DNA of 64,000 nucleotides from Xenopus tropicalis (GCF_000004195.4 NC_030677.2:46315142-46379141), one strand, 5' to 3'; shown: positions 10,351 through 23,682, counted from the first letter of the stretch. Program-made: numbers and translations. The notes: generated from the sequence alone by a model not told the origin.

Positions 10351-13150
10351 GTTTTCTTTAGTAATATTAAAGAGAACTTTAGTTAAACAAGGTTTTGTAA
10401 CCTTGAATCTGTTGTACAACAATACAACCATAGTCCATTGGCACTAATTTGAAATGCAGTAAAAGTTGCTAATGTAATATAATATCATTGATTAGACAGC
10501 TGTTATATTAGACAGAATTTTAATTCCACATTTGCTTTTAAGAACCCACTGGAAAAGCTGCAGCAACAAATATATGCCACCTTCAAGTAGGAGTTTTATT
10601 ACATGCACTGTGCATCGGTGCAAACCATAAAACGCGCAGTCTTTTCTCCCCTGCAGATGAGCTGTTAAATACTTTTGACGACACATATTAATTTCACGCA
10701 AAGAAAACATTGTTAGTGCAAAGAAAAGATTGTTCCCAGTGCACCCATATTTCCAATAATTGTTTTTATTACGTTCCCACATAAAACACTGACCATGCAT
10801 GGAAACGAAGACCACAGAAGGGTTCTGAGATGCACTGTACTGTATAGGTGCCATTTGGAAATTTAAAAATTACAACCATCCATACAACTCATATGTCATT
10901 TGTAAATGAATGAAATAACTAAGGAAGATATCAAAAAATATCCCCAAAATGTGGTTTTTTTTGTACACTGACTTGAACATGATGTAAAAACAGACAGGAA
11001 ACAAAAAAAGAATAACAAAACCAGATTTCTAAACCAAAATACATTATTTATGAGTTATTTTAAGTCCAACATGAAAGTTTGTCCTTGAGTTCAGCTTGTG
11101 AGCGGCAGACTGAAGGCTAACAGACCTGTCACATATCCCAATAAAGAAAATGTAACAGGCAAGAAAAAAAAGTTGCGCTGGTTTCCTGCAGCATGGTGTT
11201 ACTGGAGGGGAAATAAAAACAACATTTTGGTTTTCTGATCCTATTTTTTCCAGTTTTGAACTGAAAGGTCAAAGTTTGTGATAGCTAATAACAACTTACA
11301 GATACAGTTCGCCCTGTAATTCAGGCCTAAATTGCCTTTAAAAAAAAAAAAGAGAGAAAGATACAGATGCTTTAATTAAAAAAGCTGCACAGAACTAATC
11401 CCTCTAGCCGAAAAAAGAAAAGTTTCAAGCAATCTCTTTCTGCTCTGGGAGAGAAAAAGCAGACAATACCATAACAGATCAGAAACATAAGCTATAGTAT
11501 GCAGCCAGGAGCACAGCAGGGAACTGAATACTGCTCCGACTGTGTCATTTTTTAATCCCCCATCCCAGTTTTCCCCGTCTGACCTCATGCTGAGATGAAG
11601 TTATCACAGAAGACAGCTTTACTCTCACCAATGAATCCAACCCTGGATCTGTATTATCCTTAGCAGATCAAAACACCGCTTTCATCAAATAGCATTATCT
11701 GCATAAAAGGCATGCAATTGCCCGATAATTTTACCCAAACTATGCTATTCATTTAAAGGACAAGAAAAGAAATGTAATTCATTCTGTTTTGCCTGCAAAA
11801 GCTAACTTCTGCCATACTCATGGGAACTTTTGCTTTAATAAAAAAAAAAAAAAAATCATTTTAGATCCAAAAAAATGGTTTGGTTTAATGCTTCCTTGCA
11901 TGAGCCTTGTTGATGCTGGGCAGCAAAATTGAAAGCTTAGAAGCAGAAACGATAGAAACCATTCCCAGTGCTTCCTGGGACTGCCTTTTCGAATACTATT
12001 AGATATGCTTTTGTGCACCCCTAAAATAAATCATTTCTAAAACACACAAATTGGCTTGCTAGGAGTCCAGCAAATCTGTCGAAAGGAAGAATACAAGCAG
12101 TGACTGGCTATTTCTTTTCCTGCTAGAGAGCAGTATGGGCTGCCTAACCACTGTGTATATATAGACAGGGCTACTGTATATTTAAACTAGCTCAGGATGG
12201 ATTGTTGAATTGAAAGATGTCAACTGCTGCTAACATCTATCATTTATTGAACATGCCAATTTTTTTAACATGTGTATTTGAACACTAGAGATAATAAACC
12301 ACATGAAATACTAGTGAAAGCTAAAAGGGAAATTATTTTCTGTCTACACTTGTTTTTAATAAAAACACCAAATTTACATTGAACAGTAAAATATTTGTGC
12401 AAAGTTACAATGTCTTTCTTTGTTATAAAGAAATAAAGTATTAAACTAGAGTTGTGTTATTAATAAATTCCCATGGCAAACCCTAATATTATACTGCTGC
12501 ATATCTAGAAACATATAGAGAAAAGGAAAGTGGACATTATAGACCCATAGAAGTGCTTCTAGGCACCACATTTTGCTATTCTAAATGCTCTGTGTCCATA
12601 ATACTATTTGTGTGGGATATAAATGCCCTACATCCAAAATGTATTTTAATAAAGTGGAATCTTTTTTTTATTGCGCTTTCCTTTCCATTTCAGGTCATTA
12701 ACCTTTGTGTTCAATGTGCTTCCGTTGATTGTGGGGATATTTATCAAAATGGTAATATTCCATTTTCTCTCTTGAATATTTGTTTTACAGAAATCATGGC
12801 GCTTTTTAATTGTATTTCTGGGTTATTTATCACTTGTCACTTTAATATTCCTGAGCATGAAAATGCCACATAATATTTTTTAAATAGCGCTAGGGTTAGA
12901 TTTACATCAGCGGTAAAGAATATTGAGAATTATTGACAACTATTAAGAAACTAGGTGAAGTAATAGAAATAATTTCATATAAACAAATAATAATGCACCC
13001 ATTTTTTAACCAAATCTCAACAGATGAGCTGCAAATTATCATATAAAAATGCTATGTTAAAGATGCAATACAAATTTATTAAGAAAAATAAATTTGATCT
13101 ATGGGAGAAAAGCTGTTTTTTCATCAAGAACCAATAAAATCTACCCTTTA
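10351..13150. other. Long mostly single-copy stretch, no gene supported
   Basis: The largest ORFs (10492-10854 minus, 12553-12873 plus) show no recognisable domain. A pyrimidine-rich CTTTCCATTTCAG ending near 12693 resembles a 3' splice site but has no paired donor. The piece 11640-11760 (TAGCATTATCTGCATAAAAG and following) reads like conserved regulatory sequence, which is untested. Confidence 0.45.
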
Positions 13151-13468
13151 GTACCAGTACAGCATCCATTATCCGAAAACCTGTTATCTAGAAAGCTCTG
13201 AATTACAGGAAGGCAATTTTCCATAGACTGCTTTTTAATTAGTTTTTAAAAAAAAAAATCCTTCTTCTATGTAATAATAAAACAGTAAGCTAAAAGCTAA
13301 AACAGCTAAGATATAATTAATACTTATTGGAAGCAAAACAATTCTATTTTTTTTTTTTGTTTAAATTTTTAAGTAGACTTATGGTATGGAGATCCAAATT
13401 ACAGAAAGACTCCTTATACGAAAAACCCCTGGTCCTAAGCGTTCTAGAGAACAGGTCCCATACCTGTA
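13151..13468. mobile_element. Palindromic TIR repeat, 'ttatccagaaagctc' family
   Basis: Nearly full-length copy: CCATTATCCGAAAACCTG at left, AAGATATAATTAATACTTA in the middle, and TTATACGAAAAACC plus TCCCATACCTGTA at right. The family is present about eight times in this window in both orientations. The ends are mutually inverted (TACAGGTATGGG type), indicating a non-autonomous DNA transposon. The family name is not asserted. Confidence 0.8.
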
Positions 13469-13724
13469 GTATAACAGTATGACAGAACTGCAAATATATC
13501 TGCACTGCAGGTACTGGTGAATGCTGTATAGTTTCTAACATGAATAACTGTCATTTACTGAATCTTCAGGAAAGTAGGTTTTACAAGCCACATCAACAAG
13601 GATATTTCTGCTGTTAGAGTGGAATTGTTATTTCCACTGGTGACGTAGAAGGTGTTTCTAAACAATTTATTGGTACATTTCAGGGTCAGATTTGTGGTTA
13701 CTGTATAAAGAGCTTCTGAACATT

Positions 13725-14085
13725 TATTAAAGAGATACTGACACTAGAAATTAAACCTTTTTTTACATCTATTATAACATTGTCTTTGCTTGACCTTCAT
13801 TTTTGTCATAAAAGTATTTACCCAATGCTTTTATATTACCTATCTGATCCCCCATGTTCCCTTATGAGGGGGCAGCCATATTTGTGCAGCAGGAGGCCGT
13901 TAGCATTAGAAGCTATAACTGACAGGCTGAGAATGGACAGACAGGTTGGCAAAACAGTCAGGTTTAGGAACTTCAAGTAACAATTATTTACAAAAGCAAA
14001 TCTCTCAGCTTGGATCAGGAAGAATTCACCATACCTAATACATTTTTGTTTTTTGGTCTTTTTGTGAACGGGAATGGACTTTTGG
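13725..14085. mobile_element. Degenerate TTAA-type MITE fragment
   Basis: The left part ATTAAAGAGATACTGACACT resembles the ends of frog TTAA palindromic MITEs. Internal GGGGCAGCCATATTTGTGCA is similar to the interior of the element at 2336-2779. The right end is not clear. Confidence 0.45.
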
Positions 14086-14284
14086 TAATTTGATCAACAC
14101 CACAATAAGTGATTATCAAAAAGCTTCAGGTGCCATAACACTCTGGGCTAAAATTATAAAAATTCAAGATTGCATTGGACATTTGAGAAAATCGTGGCAA
14201 CAAACTGATCTCAAATTCACAATTTACTGTAATAAATTAAAAATATCTAAAAAACGTAAATTAAAGATGAGCAGGTAAAATGTA

Positions 14285-14372
14285 CTGGTCACCTGTTTAA
14301 AAGCAAACATCTTATTGGTTGCTATGGGCTGCTACTACTACTGGGCAAACGTAGTGGCTTTTATTACATATG
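14285..14372. mobile_element. Half copy of the 'atgtaataaaag' MITE
   Basis: Shares TCACCTGTTTAAAAGCAAAC, CATCTTATTGGTTGCTATG and the terminal CTTTTATTACATATGG with the right half of the element at 48443-48572. The left arm is absent. Confidence 0.75.
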
Positions 14373-15017
14373 GGGAAACTTTACTTTACTTTGCTCCACT
14401 TAAAAAACGGGTTATTGCCCCCTCCATCATCTCATTAATATGGAAAGCTTTGGGGTAATTCTCTAGCCAGACTATCTGCTTCTCAGATAATTTTGTGTTG
14501 GATGGTATGTATCTGTATATTATCAATTCACATTTTTTGTGACGTATGCTATTCTATGTAATGTACATGTTTTACAAGAGATGTGTTTTTGCATTACCAC
14601 CTTTGACTCTTTTTTACTTTAAAGTTTGCAAGATAAATTTGGTTCGTGAATATACATACTGGTCCTTATTGAGGGACTAAGGATCTTAGTAACCTATATT
14701 ACTTTAGCATTGTTTACTTAAATTGGGCCATTTGTATTACTGAGCCCAGAGTGCCCTCCATTTGCTTTGTATAAAGTATTAAGATTAATCCAGATCTAAA
14801 CATGTATCGTGACACACCCTTTATTTCTACATATTGCACTATATTAAGATAACATGCACTTGTAAGTATGCTTGATCTGTATGGTTGCCAAGAGCTAAAG
14901 GTAACAAGTCCAAGCTTCAGGGCAATGTTTAACATTTTATTTTATAGGTATGTTGTGTTCGGAATAAAAACTGCATTATTGTAATGCTTGCCACAATAGA
15001 TAATGGAAAGTACAGGG
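14373..15017. other. Single-copy stretch, no gene seen
   Basis: No ORF above 73 codons, no recognised repeat and no splice-bounded exon. Confidence 0.5.
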
Positions 15018-15500
15018 TTAAAAGGAATTCCACCCAAACCCAACTTGAGCTTTTTGAAAACTAAACATCATTTCAAGAAACTTTGCAATATACATCAGTT
15101 AAAAATATGTAGCTTTTTATGATTTTTAATGTAATAATATGGTTTGGAACAGTTATCTAAGCCCCGCCCCCTGTTCTCCTGCTGATCTGGCTGACTACTT
15201 TGAGGCTAAAAAATGTAACAGTAGTAGACTGTCCTCAGCCTGCCTTCAGCCTGCATCTTACAAATTCCCTGCACACATGATGTCAATAAGGAAAGGAACA
15301 TCACAGTGCAATGCATTGTGGGTTATGTAGTTCCTGTTTGCTGTCTGTAAGCTGTGAAGTTGTTAAAATTTGTAACATCACTGTTTTAGTCCCTCCTCCC
15401 CACCAGGATTGCAAACGATGCAGAAAGAGAAGAGCTGTTTGTAGCTGGATTTTAGCATATCAAATGGTATTTCTTCATTCTTTTTGAAGGAACAGTTGCT
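15018..15500. repeat. Frog-type dispersed repeat with TTAA end
   Basis: Starts TTAAAAGGAATTCCACCC and contains TAAGCCCCGCCCCCTGTTCT and GCAATGCATTGTGGGTTATG, blocks familiar from Xenopus interspersed repeats. The right boundary near TTGAAGGAACA (15486-15496) is uncertain. Minus-strand 15313-15331 (ACTACATAACCCACAATGC) resembles a ZNF143/THAP11 site. Confidence 0.5.
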
Positions 15501-15825
15501 CATGTGTGCCATAAGCTGTTACTGTGCTAGTTTTATGGTACATGAGAAAACAATAACTAAAAAACAGAAACACACAAGTATTGTAGAAATGATACCTATA
15601 TTGACTAACAATAAAAATACATTGCAAGCTTTCAGAGCTCTAAGGCTTTCGATTGTACATTAGAGAAACTGAAAAGAGACAATTCCTGCCATTTTTAATT
15701 GTTATAAAAACTGCTTTTACAAAATGCCATGCTTCCCAATGGCCTTAAGATTAATGAGATTAATGAGCTTAATATAGATGGTAGTTGGCAATATAATAGA
15801 CTCAGGAGTTTCCCAATCAGTTTAA

Positions 15826-16038
15826 GGGGAAGATTTATCAAAATGTGATATTAGAGCTCACCACACCCACCTAACCCACTTTCTATTCCTTCCTATGGAA
15901 TTTTTAGAAGTAAATGTATTACATGGTGACATTTCACCTCTTGCTAAATACACTTCTAAAAATCCCATAGAAATAAATAGAAGGTGGGTGAATTTGCCTT
16001 TGGTAAATGCTAATCTCACATTTTGATAAATCTGCCCC
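15826..16038. mobile_element. TIR MITE with TAA duplication
   Basis: The ends GGGGAAGATTTATCAAAATG and (inverted) CATTTTGATAAATCTGCCCC are near-perfect inverted repeats. Both flanks are TAA (15823-15825 and 16039-16041). The interior is also palindromic around 15930. This is the best-preserved member of its family here and fits a PIF/Harbinger-type MITE. Confidence 0.9.
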
Positions 16039-16099
16039 TAAGAGTTTTATATTATACACTCTGCAGCATTACCCATACAAGTCGACAATGGGTGAATAA

Positions 16100-16213
16100 G
16101 GGGCAGATTTATAAAAATATGAGATCACACAAAAAAGTGAAAGTTCACTATTTCTTAAATATGCTTCTGTGGTGGGCTCTAATCTCACATTTTTATTTTT
16201 TTAAATCTGCCCC
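16100..16213. mobile_element. Short sister MITE, 'ggggcagatttat' family
   Basis: Ends GGGGCAGATTTATAAAAATA and AAATCTGCCCC are inverted, with flanks TAA (16097-16099) and TAC (16214-16216). It is about 100 bp shorter than the copy at 15826 and lies only 61 bp from it, in an interior-deleted form. Confidence 0.8.
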
Positions 16214-16216
16214 TAC

Positions 16217-19200
16217 ATGTTATATTTTCAATTTATAAAAAGCACTATTAGCATAAATGATAATACTGAAAATACAGTGCGGCTCATTTATTATGAACAG
16301 GGGCACATTTATAAGAGAGGTAGGGGGTCAGTAGTTAGATTTAAATCCAGCTCTTAAAAACCAAGGGAGTCATCTTCAAGTAGGCATTCAGCACAGGGTC
16401 CCTTCCATCTTGTATACTCTGGTACTTGTGTCTTGTACTGAAATCAAAATGCACAAGGCAGGAGTCCCAGCACAGCACAAGGCAGGCAGATTTCAGCTCT
16501 TCAAGGAACACTCACTTCCCACTATGTTCCTTGCCTCCAGTATATTGCGCTGCTAGGTGCAGACACATACAGAGTGAGGGCAACTCTGTATTCTGTTCTG
16601 AGAGTACATTAAAGCTGTACTCAAGGGCACCATGTGCAACCCAGGGGCAGTAAGGTATATTATGGGCAAAGAACACAGCACTATGCACCTTGCCACTCTT
16701 TAAAATGACCCCTATTACCTTGAACAATAGCATTTGGTTTACTCATTTTTAGTCAAAACCCATTAGGTACTGTGACATAAATTTATCAGCATAAGTTGTG
16801 ATTGTCACATTTGCTGGTACAGTAATGATAAACTTCATTCATCTGTCAGCAGAAAGAGCTCAGCATTAAGACACAAGATATGGAACTGAACTTTCAAAAG
16901 CAACTTAAGTTAATCATTAAAATCATTAGAGGCAGGTTTAAAAATGCAAAGTAAATCATTATTTTGGATTCAAAATTATTCACATGCACAAATTGCTTTT
17001 TATATATAGCATGTAGCCAAAAATACAGTCAGTGCCCATTTCTACATTATACTTTGCAGAGCTTGGCAATCAGTCACTCCTCAGCACCTTCTTAGGCTTA
17101 AAATCAATTGTTTTGCATGAGATGTCAGTCTTCACAGATCCTCAATGCTCTAAGCATCCTCTTCAGCATCTCTGCAATTCTAATAGTGTTTATTCCTATG
17201 CTGCTGTTGTCAATCAATCTCATCAGTCAGTGATTTCACTTGGCTAAAATAGGGAGCCGTGCTTAGACTTAAGGCATCACAAAATTCTCAATTGTGCAAT
17301 GTTTATAAATATTGTAAACAGATGCAGTCTACATGTTCAGGGTGAGAGCCTTAGTGTTCTACCTCGGTGCCTATAGATGGGTGATAGACTTTTCTAAAAA
17401 GGTTTCACCTGCAATAACTGCTGCAAAATTCACTTTTAAATAAAGGGAGCAAGCACAGATGCTTCATAATTTGACTTTCATTTAGGGCTTTTACATAAGG
17501 CACAAGAATCTATTAAAAATGTCACTTTTAAGGTTGCATGGTCTACATTTCTGCAGTCTGACCATGATCATTGTGCCGTTTTATGAAGAGAGACATCAGC
17601 AATTTTCCATTGTCACTTTATTATGTATGTATGTATGAGAGAAAGTTGTCATCTTTCAAAAGTCTCTATGAGGCAGAGCAGAGTTCAGTACATATGTTGG
17701 GACTGATTTATTATCAGCTGTGAATAAGGGGTGTGCTTGAGAGAGGCTATATTTGTCTAGAAAATGAGACAAGCTGGTGCAGCTTAGACAGCATTGCAGA
17801 AAAGACAAAAGCTGTGAGTAAAATATGTGCAATTACTGGATTGAATCCTATTTCAGGCCTATTTAAGGACAGGTTCTCAGGGGTTCAGACCTCCACAGGA
17901 CAAGTCGGGTTATGAAAGAAAACCCTTCATCTAAAGGTGCCTTGTTTTGTATAAAACCCTGCTTGAAGGGACACTGGGTGTTGCTGTCAGTTGTTTTGGA
18001 AAAGGTAACACTTCTGCCATCTGAGTGAACCCGGACATATTATATATTCTAGCTGAGATCAATTATCATCAGCAAAAGATGTAACTTGCAGTTCTCTATA
18101 CTCTAGAACTTCTGTATTTTCTAGAACAGGTTTCAAAAGACAGCTGAGCGGTTGGACCACAAAGGTGTGGGCAGTAAATCAAGACTTTGAAGAAAACTCT
18201 TTAAATCTCCTAAGTCCATGCCTACACAGGCAAGCCCAATGGAAGTCAATATGAGCTTCTTTTAGTTGGTGAACATTTTTAGAATTGCTTTCATGAGCAA
18301 ATAGTTATCCTACACTGGACACATTGGGTATTACAGAATTATCCAAGTGATATTAATACATCTTGATTTTTTAATCTCATAGTTTTTCACTATGCTGTGA
18401 TATTGGGTTTCTTGACTAGAACATCAAACAATTCATACAAGTCATACATGTCATACAAGTCATACATGTACGTTATTAACAAGAATAGGCTTAATACCAG
18501 CCCATGGCATCCTTAAATAGCCCTTGTATTTTAGTCCTTGGATCCTGTATGGTTTTACACTACACTGTTAAAGACTTGCAGAGATAATTTTTGGGCTGTC
18601 AGAGGTAGAGCCAGAAAATTTAGTATGTGAGAATGAAAATCTTTTTCTTTTATTCACATTTTCCTATCTACACTTTTATATGCCTTTAACACTAATCACA
18701 AGAAATATGGCTGACCGTTCTGGAAAAGTAATGATAGCAGAAATAAGCAGGTCATCTTTTAACAGACCTGAAATGATTAAAAAAACCTGTGAGATAGTTT
18801 GTATGGGGAGGTAGTTGAGCAGAGTACTAATCACATTACTGCCATCTGACTTTTCTCGGCAGGCAGCCTTTATTACTGTGGGCTGTTACAGTTAAATCTT
18901 GTTGAGTAAGTTACCTTAAATTGGTCAGTCTTGAATTTGATTCTAACAGTAATGAGACCAATGTGTCTACATAAGCTTCATTGTCTTCCTCTAATGAACT
19001 CTCTGTTACTGCAGTACTTGTGAAGGCTTTTTATAATGTATCTGCAAAGTACACATATATTCAGTAAAGTTTTGCAGCCAATAGTTTATGCATTGCATAT
19101 CTCTCTTACATAAATTAGTATTACTTGTTTGCTAATCGGGATCTCATGAGATATAATGCTACCCAGACAATGTACAGATCCATAAATATTCTATACATAT

Positions 19201-20416
19201 GTGTGTGTAAATAATCACATATGAATTTACTAAATACTGTAGAAATGTATTTCTATATGTTTTCCTTTTATTGAATTTTGCCAGTTGAAAACATGATTTA
19301 CCAATCTATTTTGCTGTCCCTTGGTAGTTTCTTTTGAAATTAGGACTACACTAAGGGGCTGATTTAATATGTTTCAATATAATTTTTTGCAGCGATTCAA
19401 ATGTTTTTGCTTTAAAACTTCAAATTAGGGCTTCCCAAACTTGAATATTCAATAAGAACAAAAAAAATCAAAAGAATGTAATGTAAAATGTTGTAGAAAA
19501 ATAGAAGTCATTGGGAGTTGTCCTAGGCAAAACTTAAGAACATTTGTTTGTGTTTTTTTTTATGTTTCTTTCATTGTATTATTTGATCTATTTGTTTAGA
19601 TAGAAACAGATAAAAACTAACAGCAGGTTCTTAGATCAAGGAAAATGGCAAAAAATGAAAGATACTCCAGTATATAGCTTTACAGGCCATGTTGTGAATC
19701 TCTTTTTGTAATGCTAACTTCACCTTACCTTTTCTGTGCTTGACTGCTTCCCTTTGTATACCCTGGCTTTTCTTCCAGTTTTTAGCTATTAGCCTATCCA
19801 GTGGTGGTTCTGTCTGAATATAAATTCTATCAGAGTTACTTTTTTATGCTGGAAGATAAACCTGAATGTATTAATAATGTATTATTATTATGTAGCCAGA
19901 TGTGATGCTCCTCACATTTTTATAGTACATGATGAATAAAAGGTTACTTCTTTCTTTCTTGTATCCTTCACATTTCATTTGAGAGGAAATATACAGTAAC
20001 CCATTCTGGTTACAACAAATATCAGGGTATCGCCCCACCAATGAACATGTCATTATAAGGAGCATCACAAACTAAACAAAACTGATGATACTTGTCTTGC
20101 TTTCTAATTTAGAAAGTAAGTAATCTGTCCCGCTGAAAAATGTGTGAAATCTCTGAAACATTTGCAAAAGATTACGGAAAAAATTGGAGTCAGCGGGTGT
20201 TTTTTTCTTGTGCCAAAATTTTATTGATCACTAAAAATGCATTGGAATCAATAGATGTTTTATCTTTCACTTTTTTGAGGCAAAACTTGTCTGTGATTTG
20301 AAAAAAAAAGACAAATCCATGCCTGACAAAGAAAGTTAAAAACACAATACATCAAAATTAATCAACATCTTGAAGCCAGCCTTCCATTCCCAGACCATTT
20401 AAAAACAACAAATATA
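16217..20416. other. Long mostly single-copy stretch, no gene supported
   Basis: No ORF above 75 codons. Minor features are a 16-bp TATG microsatellite (about 17623-17638), an 18-bp tandem duplication at 18430-18472, a partial end GGGGCTGATTTAATATGTTT (19356) typical of TIR MITEs, and a degraded segment at 20145-20330. No exon is supported. Confidence 0.5.
18430..18472. repeat. 18-bp tandem duplication
   Basis: The unit CATACAAGTCATACATGT occurs twice in a row, itself made of two diverged 9-bp halves. Confidence 0.85.
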
Positions 20417-20417
20417 G

Positions 20418-20699
20418 TGCAGGTATAGGATCAATTATACGGAGACCCATTATCCAGACAGCTCCAAATGACATGAAGGCCTTTTACCATAGAGCCATTT
20501 TAAGCAAATTATTTGTTTCTTGGGATTTTTTCTCCTTTTTCTCTGTAATAATAAAACAGTACCTTGTACTTGATCCCAACTAAGATATAATTAATCCTTA
20601 TTGGAGGCAAAAGAATTATATTGTGTTTATTTCATTTTACATTTTTTTTAGTAGACTCAAAATATGGAGACGCCTGGAAACAAGTCCCATACATGTATA
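20418..20699. mobile_element. Palindromic TIR repeat, 'ttatccagaaagctc' family
   Basis: Left GCAGGTATAGGATC and CCATTATCCAGACAGCTCC, interior CAGTACCTTGTACTTGATCC, right CAAGTCCCATACATGTATA. Same orientation as the copies at 13151 and 32988. The part just before the right end, around TATGGAGACGCCTGG, is shortened relative to other copies. Confidence 0.8.
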
Positions 20700-22451
20700 C
20701 AGTATAATTAAAGTGTGAAAAAAATGTTTAAATAATTAAAATTTCTTTATCTGAAGTAGCACGTACACTTTAACTATGCTGAAACCTTGAAGTGCTCCCA
20801 CAACTTCTTTGTATTGTATCACAGTAACGCTACAGGAATGAAATTCAAACTTCCATCCGGCTGTAACGTTCCCAAACACATCCCATTATTTGTAATCTTA
20901 TACCTTTAAAAATGTGTGTTGGTCTATAAAAAACCCACAGTGAGAAAGCCTCAATAGGTATGTTGGTCTTTGAGATCTTTCCCAGGCACTGTAGGGTAGT
21001 AAAACCTGAAGGACCAATACATTAGTCTTGGAGATATTTTTTTGAAGATAATGCAACCAAGTAGGGAGATGCAAGCCTATGAAACATATGAGTTAAATAG
21101 TTAGGACCAAAATTTGGTTTTTACTTTGTCATTGTAGCATAGTAATGCTGTGATCATGTACTGATAAAAAAATAGCCTGTTCTGAAAATGTTTGTACTTG
21201 GAAAAAAGGAATTACTCATAAAATATGAGACCAAAAACGATACGATGATCATTTCCCCTTTTGTTTGTTTGTAGGCCTACAGCCCTGTCTCTGCTCTAGT
21301 TAATTAAGAGGATATGCATTGAAGTTTTTCCTTAAAACATAAAATCTGAACAAGTGTTTGTAAATAATGGGATAGATTATTGTGAAAGAAGAAAAAAGCT
21401 CAAAATATGCGCTTTGTTGTCAGCTCTGTAACCATAACTGAACATGATGAATGAATGTAGTTGAACACTCTTGTAAGTACAAGGCTACGTGAAAGTATTT
21501 CTGCGGTTTCACTGTAATAGACTTTGGTGGTGTCACACTGCACACTTCATAGCTTGTTTAGGCTTTCTGTGTGAGAGGTTTCTTCAGCTGGTATTGAAAA
21601 TGGTACATAAATTATTTGATATGATTGAGTTCAGATCATAACAGGATGGATGAACAAGAGTTACTGAGGCTGATATAAGTTACAAAGAACTGTGCCTGTC
21701 AGAACAATATGATTTTACTATATCTTCTAATGTACTTTGTGTATTGCTATTATTAATACTCAAGTTCTACTAATGGAGCAATATATTAAAATTGGGAAAT
21801 TACCTAAAGGTAAACAGAATTAATTCAGAGAAGTAAATGAGTAATGAACTTCGGTAAAGCTCATTTTTTCTCTTATGCTTTAGCAAGTGATTCAGGCCCA
21901 GTTTTCACCTCCACCATTCATGAGAGAGGATCCACAGGACTATAGGGGTTTATATATTATTGCTTCATTCAGTTTGAACTGCATCTTTCCAGTTTCTCTT
22001 CTGAACATGCTTAAGCGGGTTATGCAATCACTCTTCTTTATGGAGATCAATGCCACCTCCTTCATCAATATATTCAGTAAGATTTTTAATATTTCTGGTC
22101 ATGTAGTGGCTGACTGTTGATGCATATTTGTTAGTTTAATCATTTCATCAGTCAATACATGATTCCTGACTGACAATGACTGTAATAACCAGGCATTAGT
22201 AGCTGCTTGTTTTAAAGACGATAAGATAATTCTTTCTGTGTTGACCAAAAAAATGTTTTGGGGTATATCATTTGCTTTGGGCTTTGAGATGAATCTAACA
22301 TTGGCCTTGCCTATGCGTGCCAAAACAGTTTAATGTTAAATTGGCTTTGCTTATTATTACAGTTTATTTGCTATTATTTTATTAAAAAAGGCATACCCAG
22401 TACTCAGCCCTTGCAGCTTTCAAAACTCTCAAAACCCTCAATCAGGATTTT
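20700..22451. other. Single-copy stretch, no gene supported
   Basis: ORFs at 21887-22120 and 22099-22323 are short and unrelated to any family I know. No repeat is recognised. Confidence 0.5.
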
Positions 22452-22520
22452 CTATCTATCTATCTCTATCTATCTATCTATCTATCATCTATCTATCTAC
22501 TATATATATACTGTATATAT
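22452..22520. repeat. TATC/TA microsatellite
   Basis: About 12 imperfect TATC units followed by TA repeats. The ORF at 22333-22605 crosses it and is spurious over this part. Confidence 0.95.
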
Positions 22521-23021
22521 AGCACAAAAATCTACAATACATAAAAATCCAGGGTTGAGAATGTGGATTCTCATTAACTTGATTATTGACCTGAACCCAC
22601 ATTAAATTAAGAATGCTGATGTTTTCTCAAGAAATGTTATGGAAATTGTGAAAAATAGAACATTCTTCTAGTTATTTCACTGACTCCTTTACACCCAATT
22701 ATACTTCTTCTGGTGTTTCCTGTGCACTTCCAGACATCTACCTGTTTTCTTAATAAAATTTATTGCTCAAGTTGGTTAAGTTAATATATGTTGTACTAAC
22801 TGGTACAATGTTAAGCTATTTTTCATTCCAAAACACCAATTCCCTTGCCTATTCCACCTTGCCCTTTGAAAAACTGTCATTATGGTGGCCATTTCCCTTT
22901 TTCCACCAGCTATTTACAATTCAAAAAATATATTTTGTGTTTGCATAACATACGTTTACAATCTAATAGCGGCTTCTATGTCTAGGATTTGAAGATTTAA
23001 ATCCCTTATTATCCCCCATCT
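22521..23021. other. Single-copy stretch, no gene seen
   Basis: Short ORFs only; no recognised repeat or exon. Confidence 0.5.
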
Positions 23022-23365
23022 GGTGGACATTTAGAAAGTGTCAAAACATCAGATGTTTCTTCTACACAAGTAAACCTGGGGGCAGGATTAGCAACTATTA
23101 ACATCTCTTATTTGTCTGTTTTTTTCTAATGTCCATTTCATTTGGCTAAGAACATAGAGAAAGCTCCTAAACAAGATTAAATTAGTGGTTACCAACTGAG
23201 AACATCTACCTTAACATTCTGTCTTCCCAAATTGACCCCAAGATAGTTGGACCATTACCAGCAACCATTACTCAGCAACCCTAGGGCTCTGTGTCTTCAA
23301 TTTAATCTAGAGATTGATACTCCAAATTTTTTGCATGTAATCTTTTCGAATCCTGAAGAAGGTAC
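23022..23365 (+). repeat. Dispersed repeat R1, copy 1
   Basis: Shares with 28407-28711, in order and same orientation: GGACATTTAGAAAGTGTCAA, CAACCATTACTCAGCAACCC, TAGGGCTCTGT and TCCTGAAGAAGGTAC. Copy 1 is about 40 bp longer. No TIRs were identified, so the class is unknown. Confidence 0.85.
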
Positions 23366-23372
23366 TTAGGTC

Positions 23373-23682
23373 ATGCAATATAAAATGAATGATCCTTGTC
23401 TTATTCAGGCTTTTTATCTTTTATTTCCTATGTAGTCCTTTAGCCCCTCTTATGAGTGAAGTACTCTAAGGCCAGATTTGATGCTGTTATTTTATGTAAG
23501 TTCCAGAGGTAGAAAAAAAAATGTATGCAGTTTTTTATGCGGCAAAGCCTGGCGATGTGTGGCGAATTTGGTTGCCGTTATAAAATGCAATATAAAATTA
23601 ATGATCCATGTCTTATTCAGGCTTTTTATCCTTATTTACTATGTAGTCCTTTAGCCCCTCTTACGAGTGAAGTACTCTAAGG
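23373..23682 (+). repeat. Direct duplication flanking a MITE fragment
   Basis: A 99-bp segment (23373-23471, from ATGCAATATAAAATGAATGA to GAAGTACTCTAAGG) is repeated at 23585-23682 with a few substitutions, offset 212 bp. The 113 bp between the copies match the interior of the MITE at 25370-25594 (CCAGATTTGATGCTG through AATTTGGTTGCCGTTA) without its terminal repeats. Confidence 0.9.

Noticed and set aside
12553..12873. 106-codon plus-strand ORF with Cys residues
   Set aside because: Chance AT-rich frame; no domain, and the acceptor-like site inside it has no partner.
18430..18472. Possible CRISPR-like direct repeats
   Set aside because: Only two 18-bp units without spacers; a simple tandem duplication in eukaryotic DNA.
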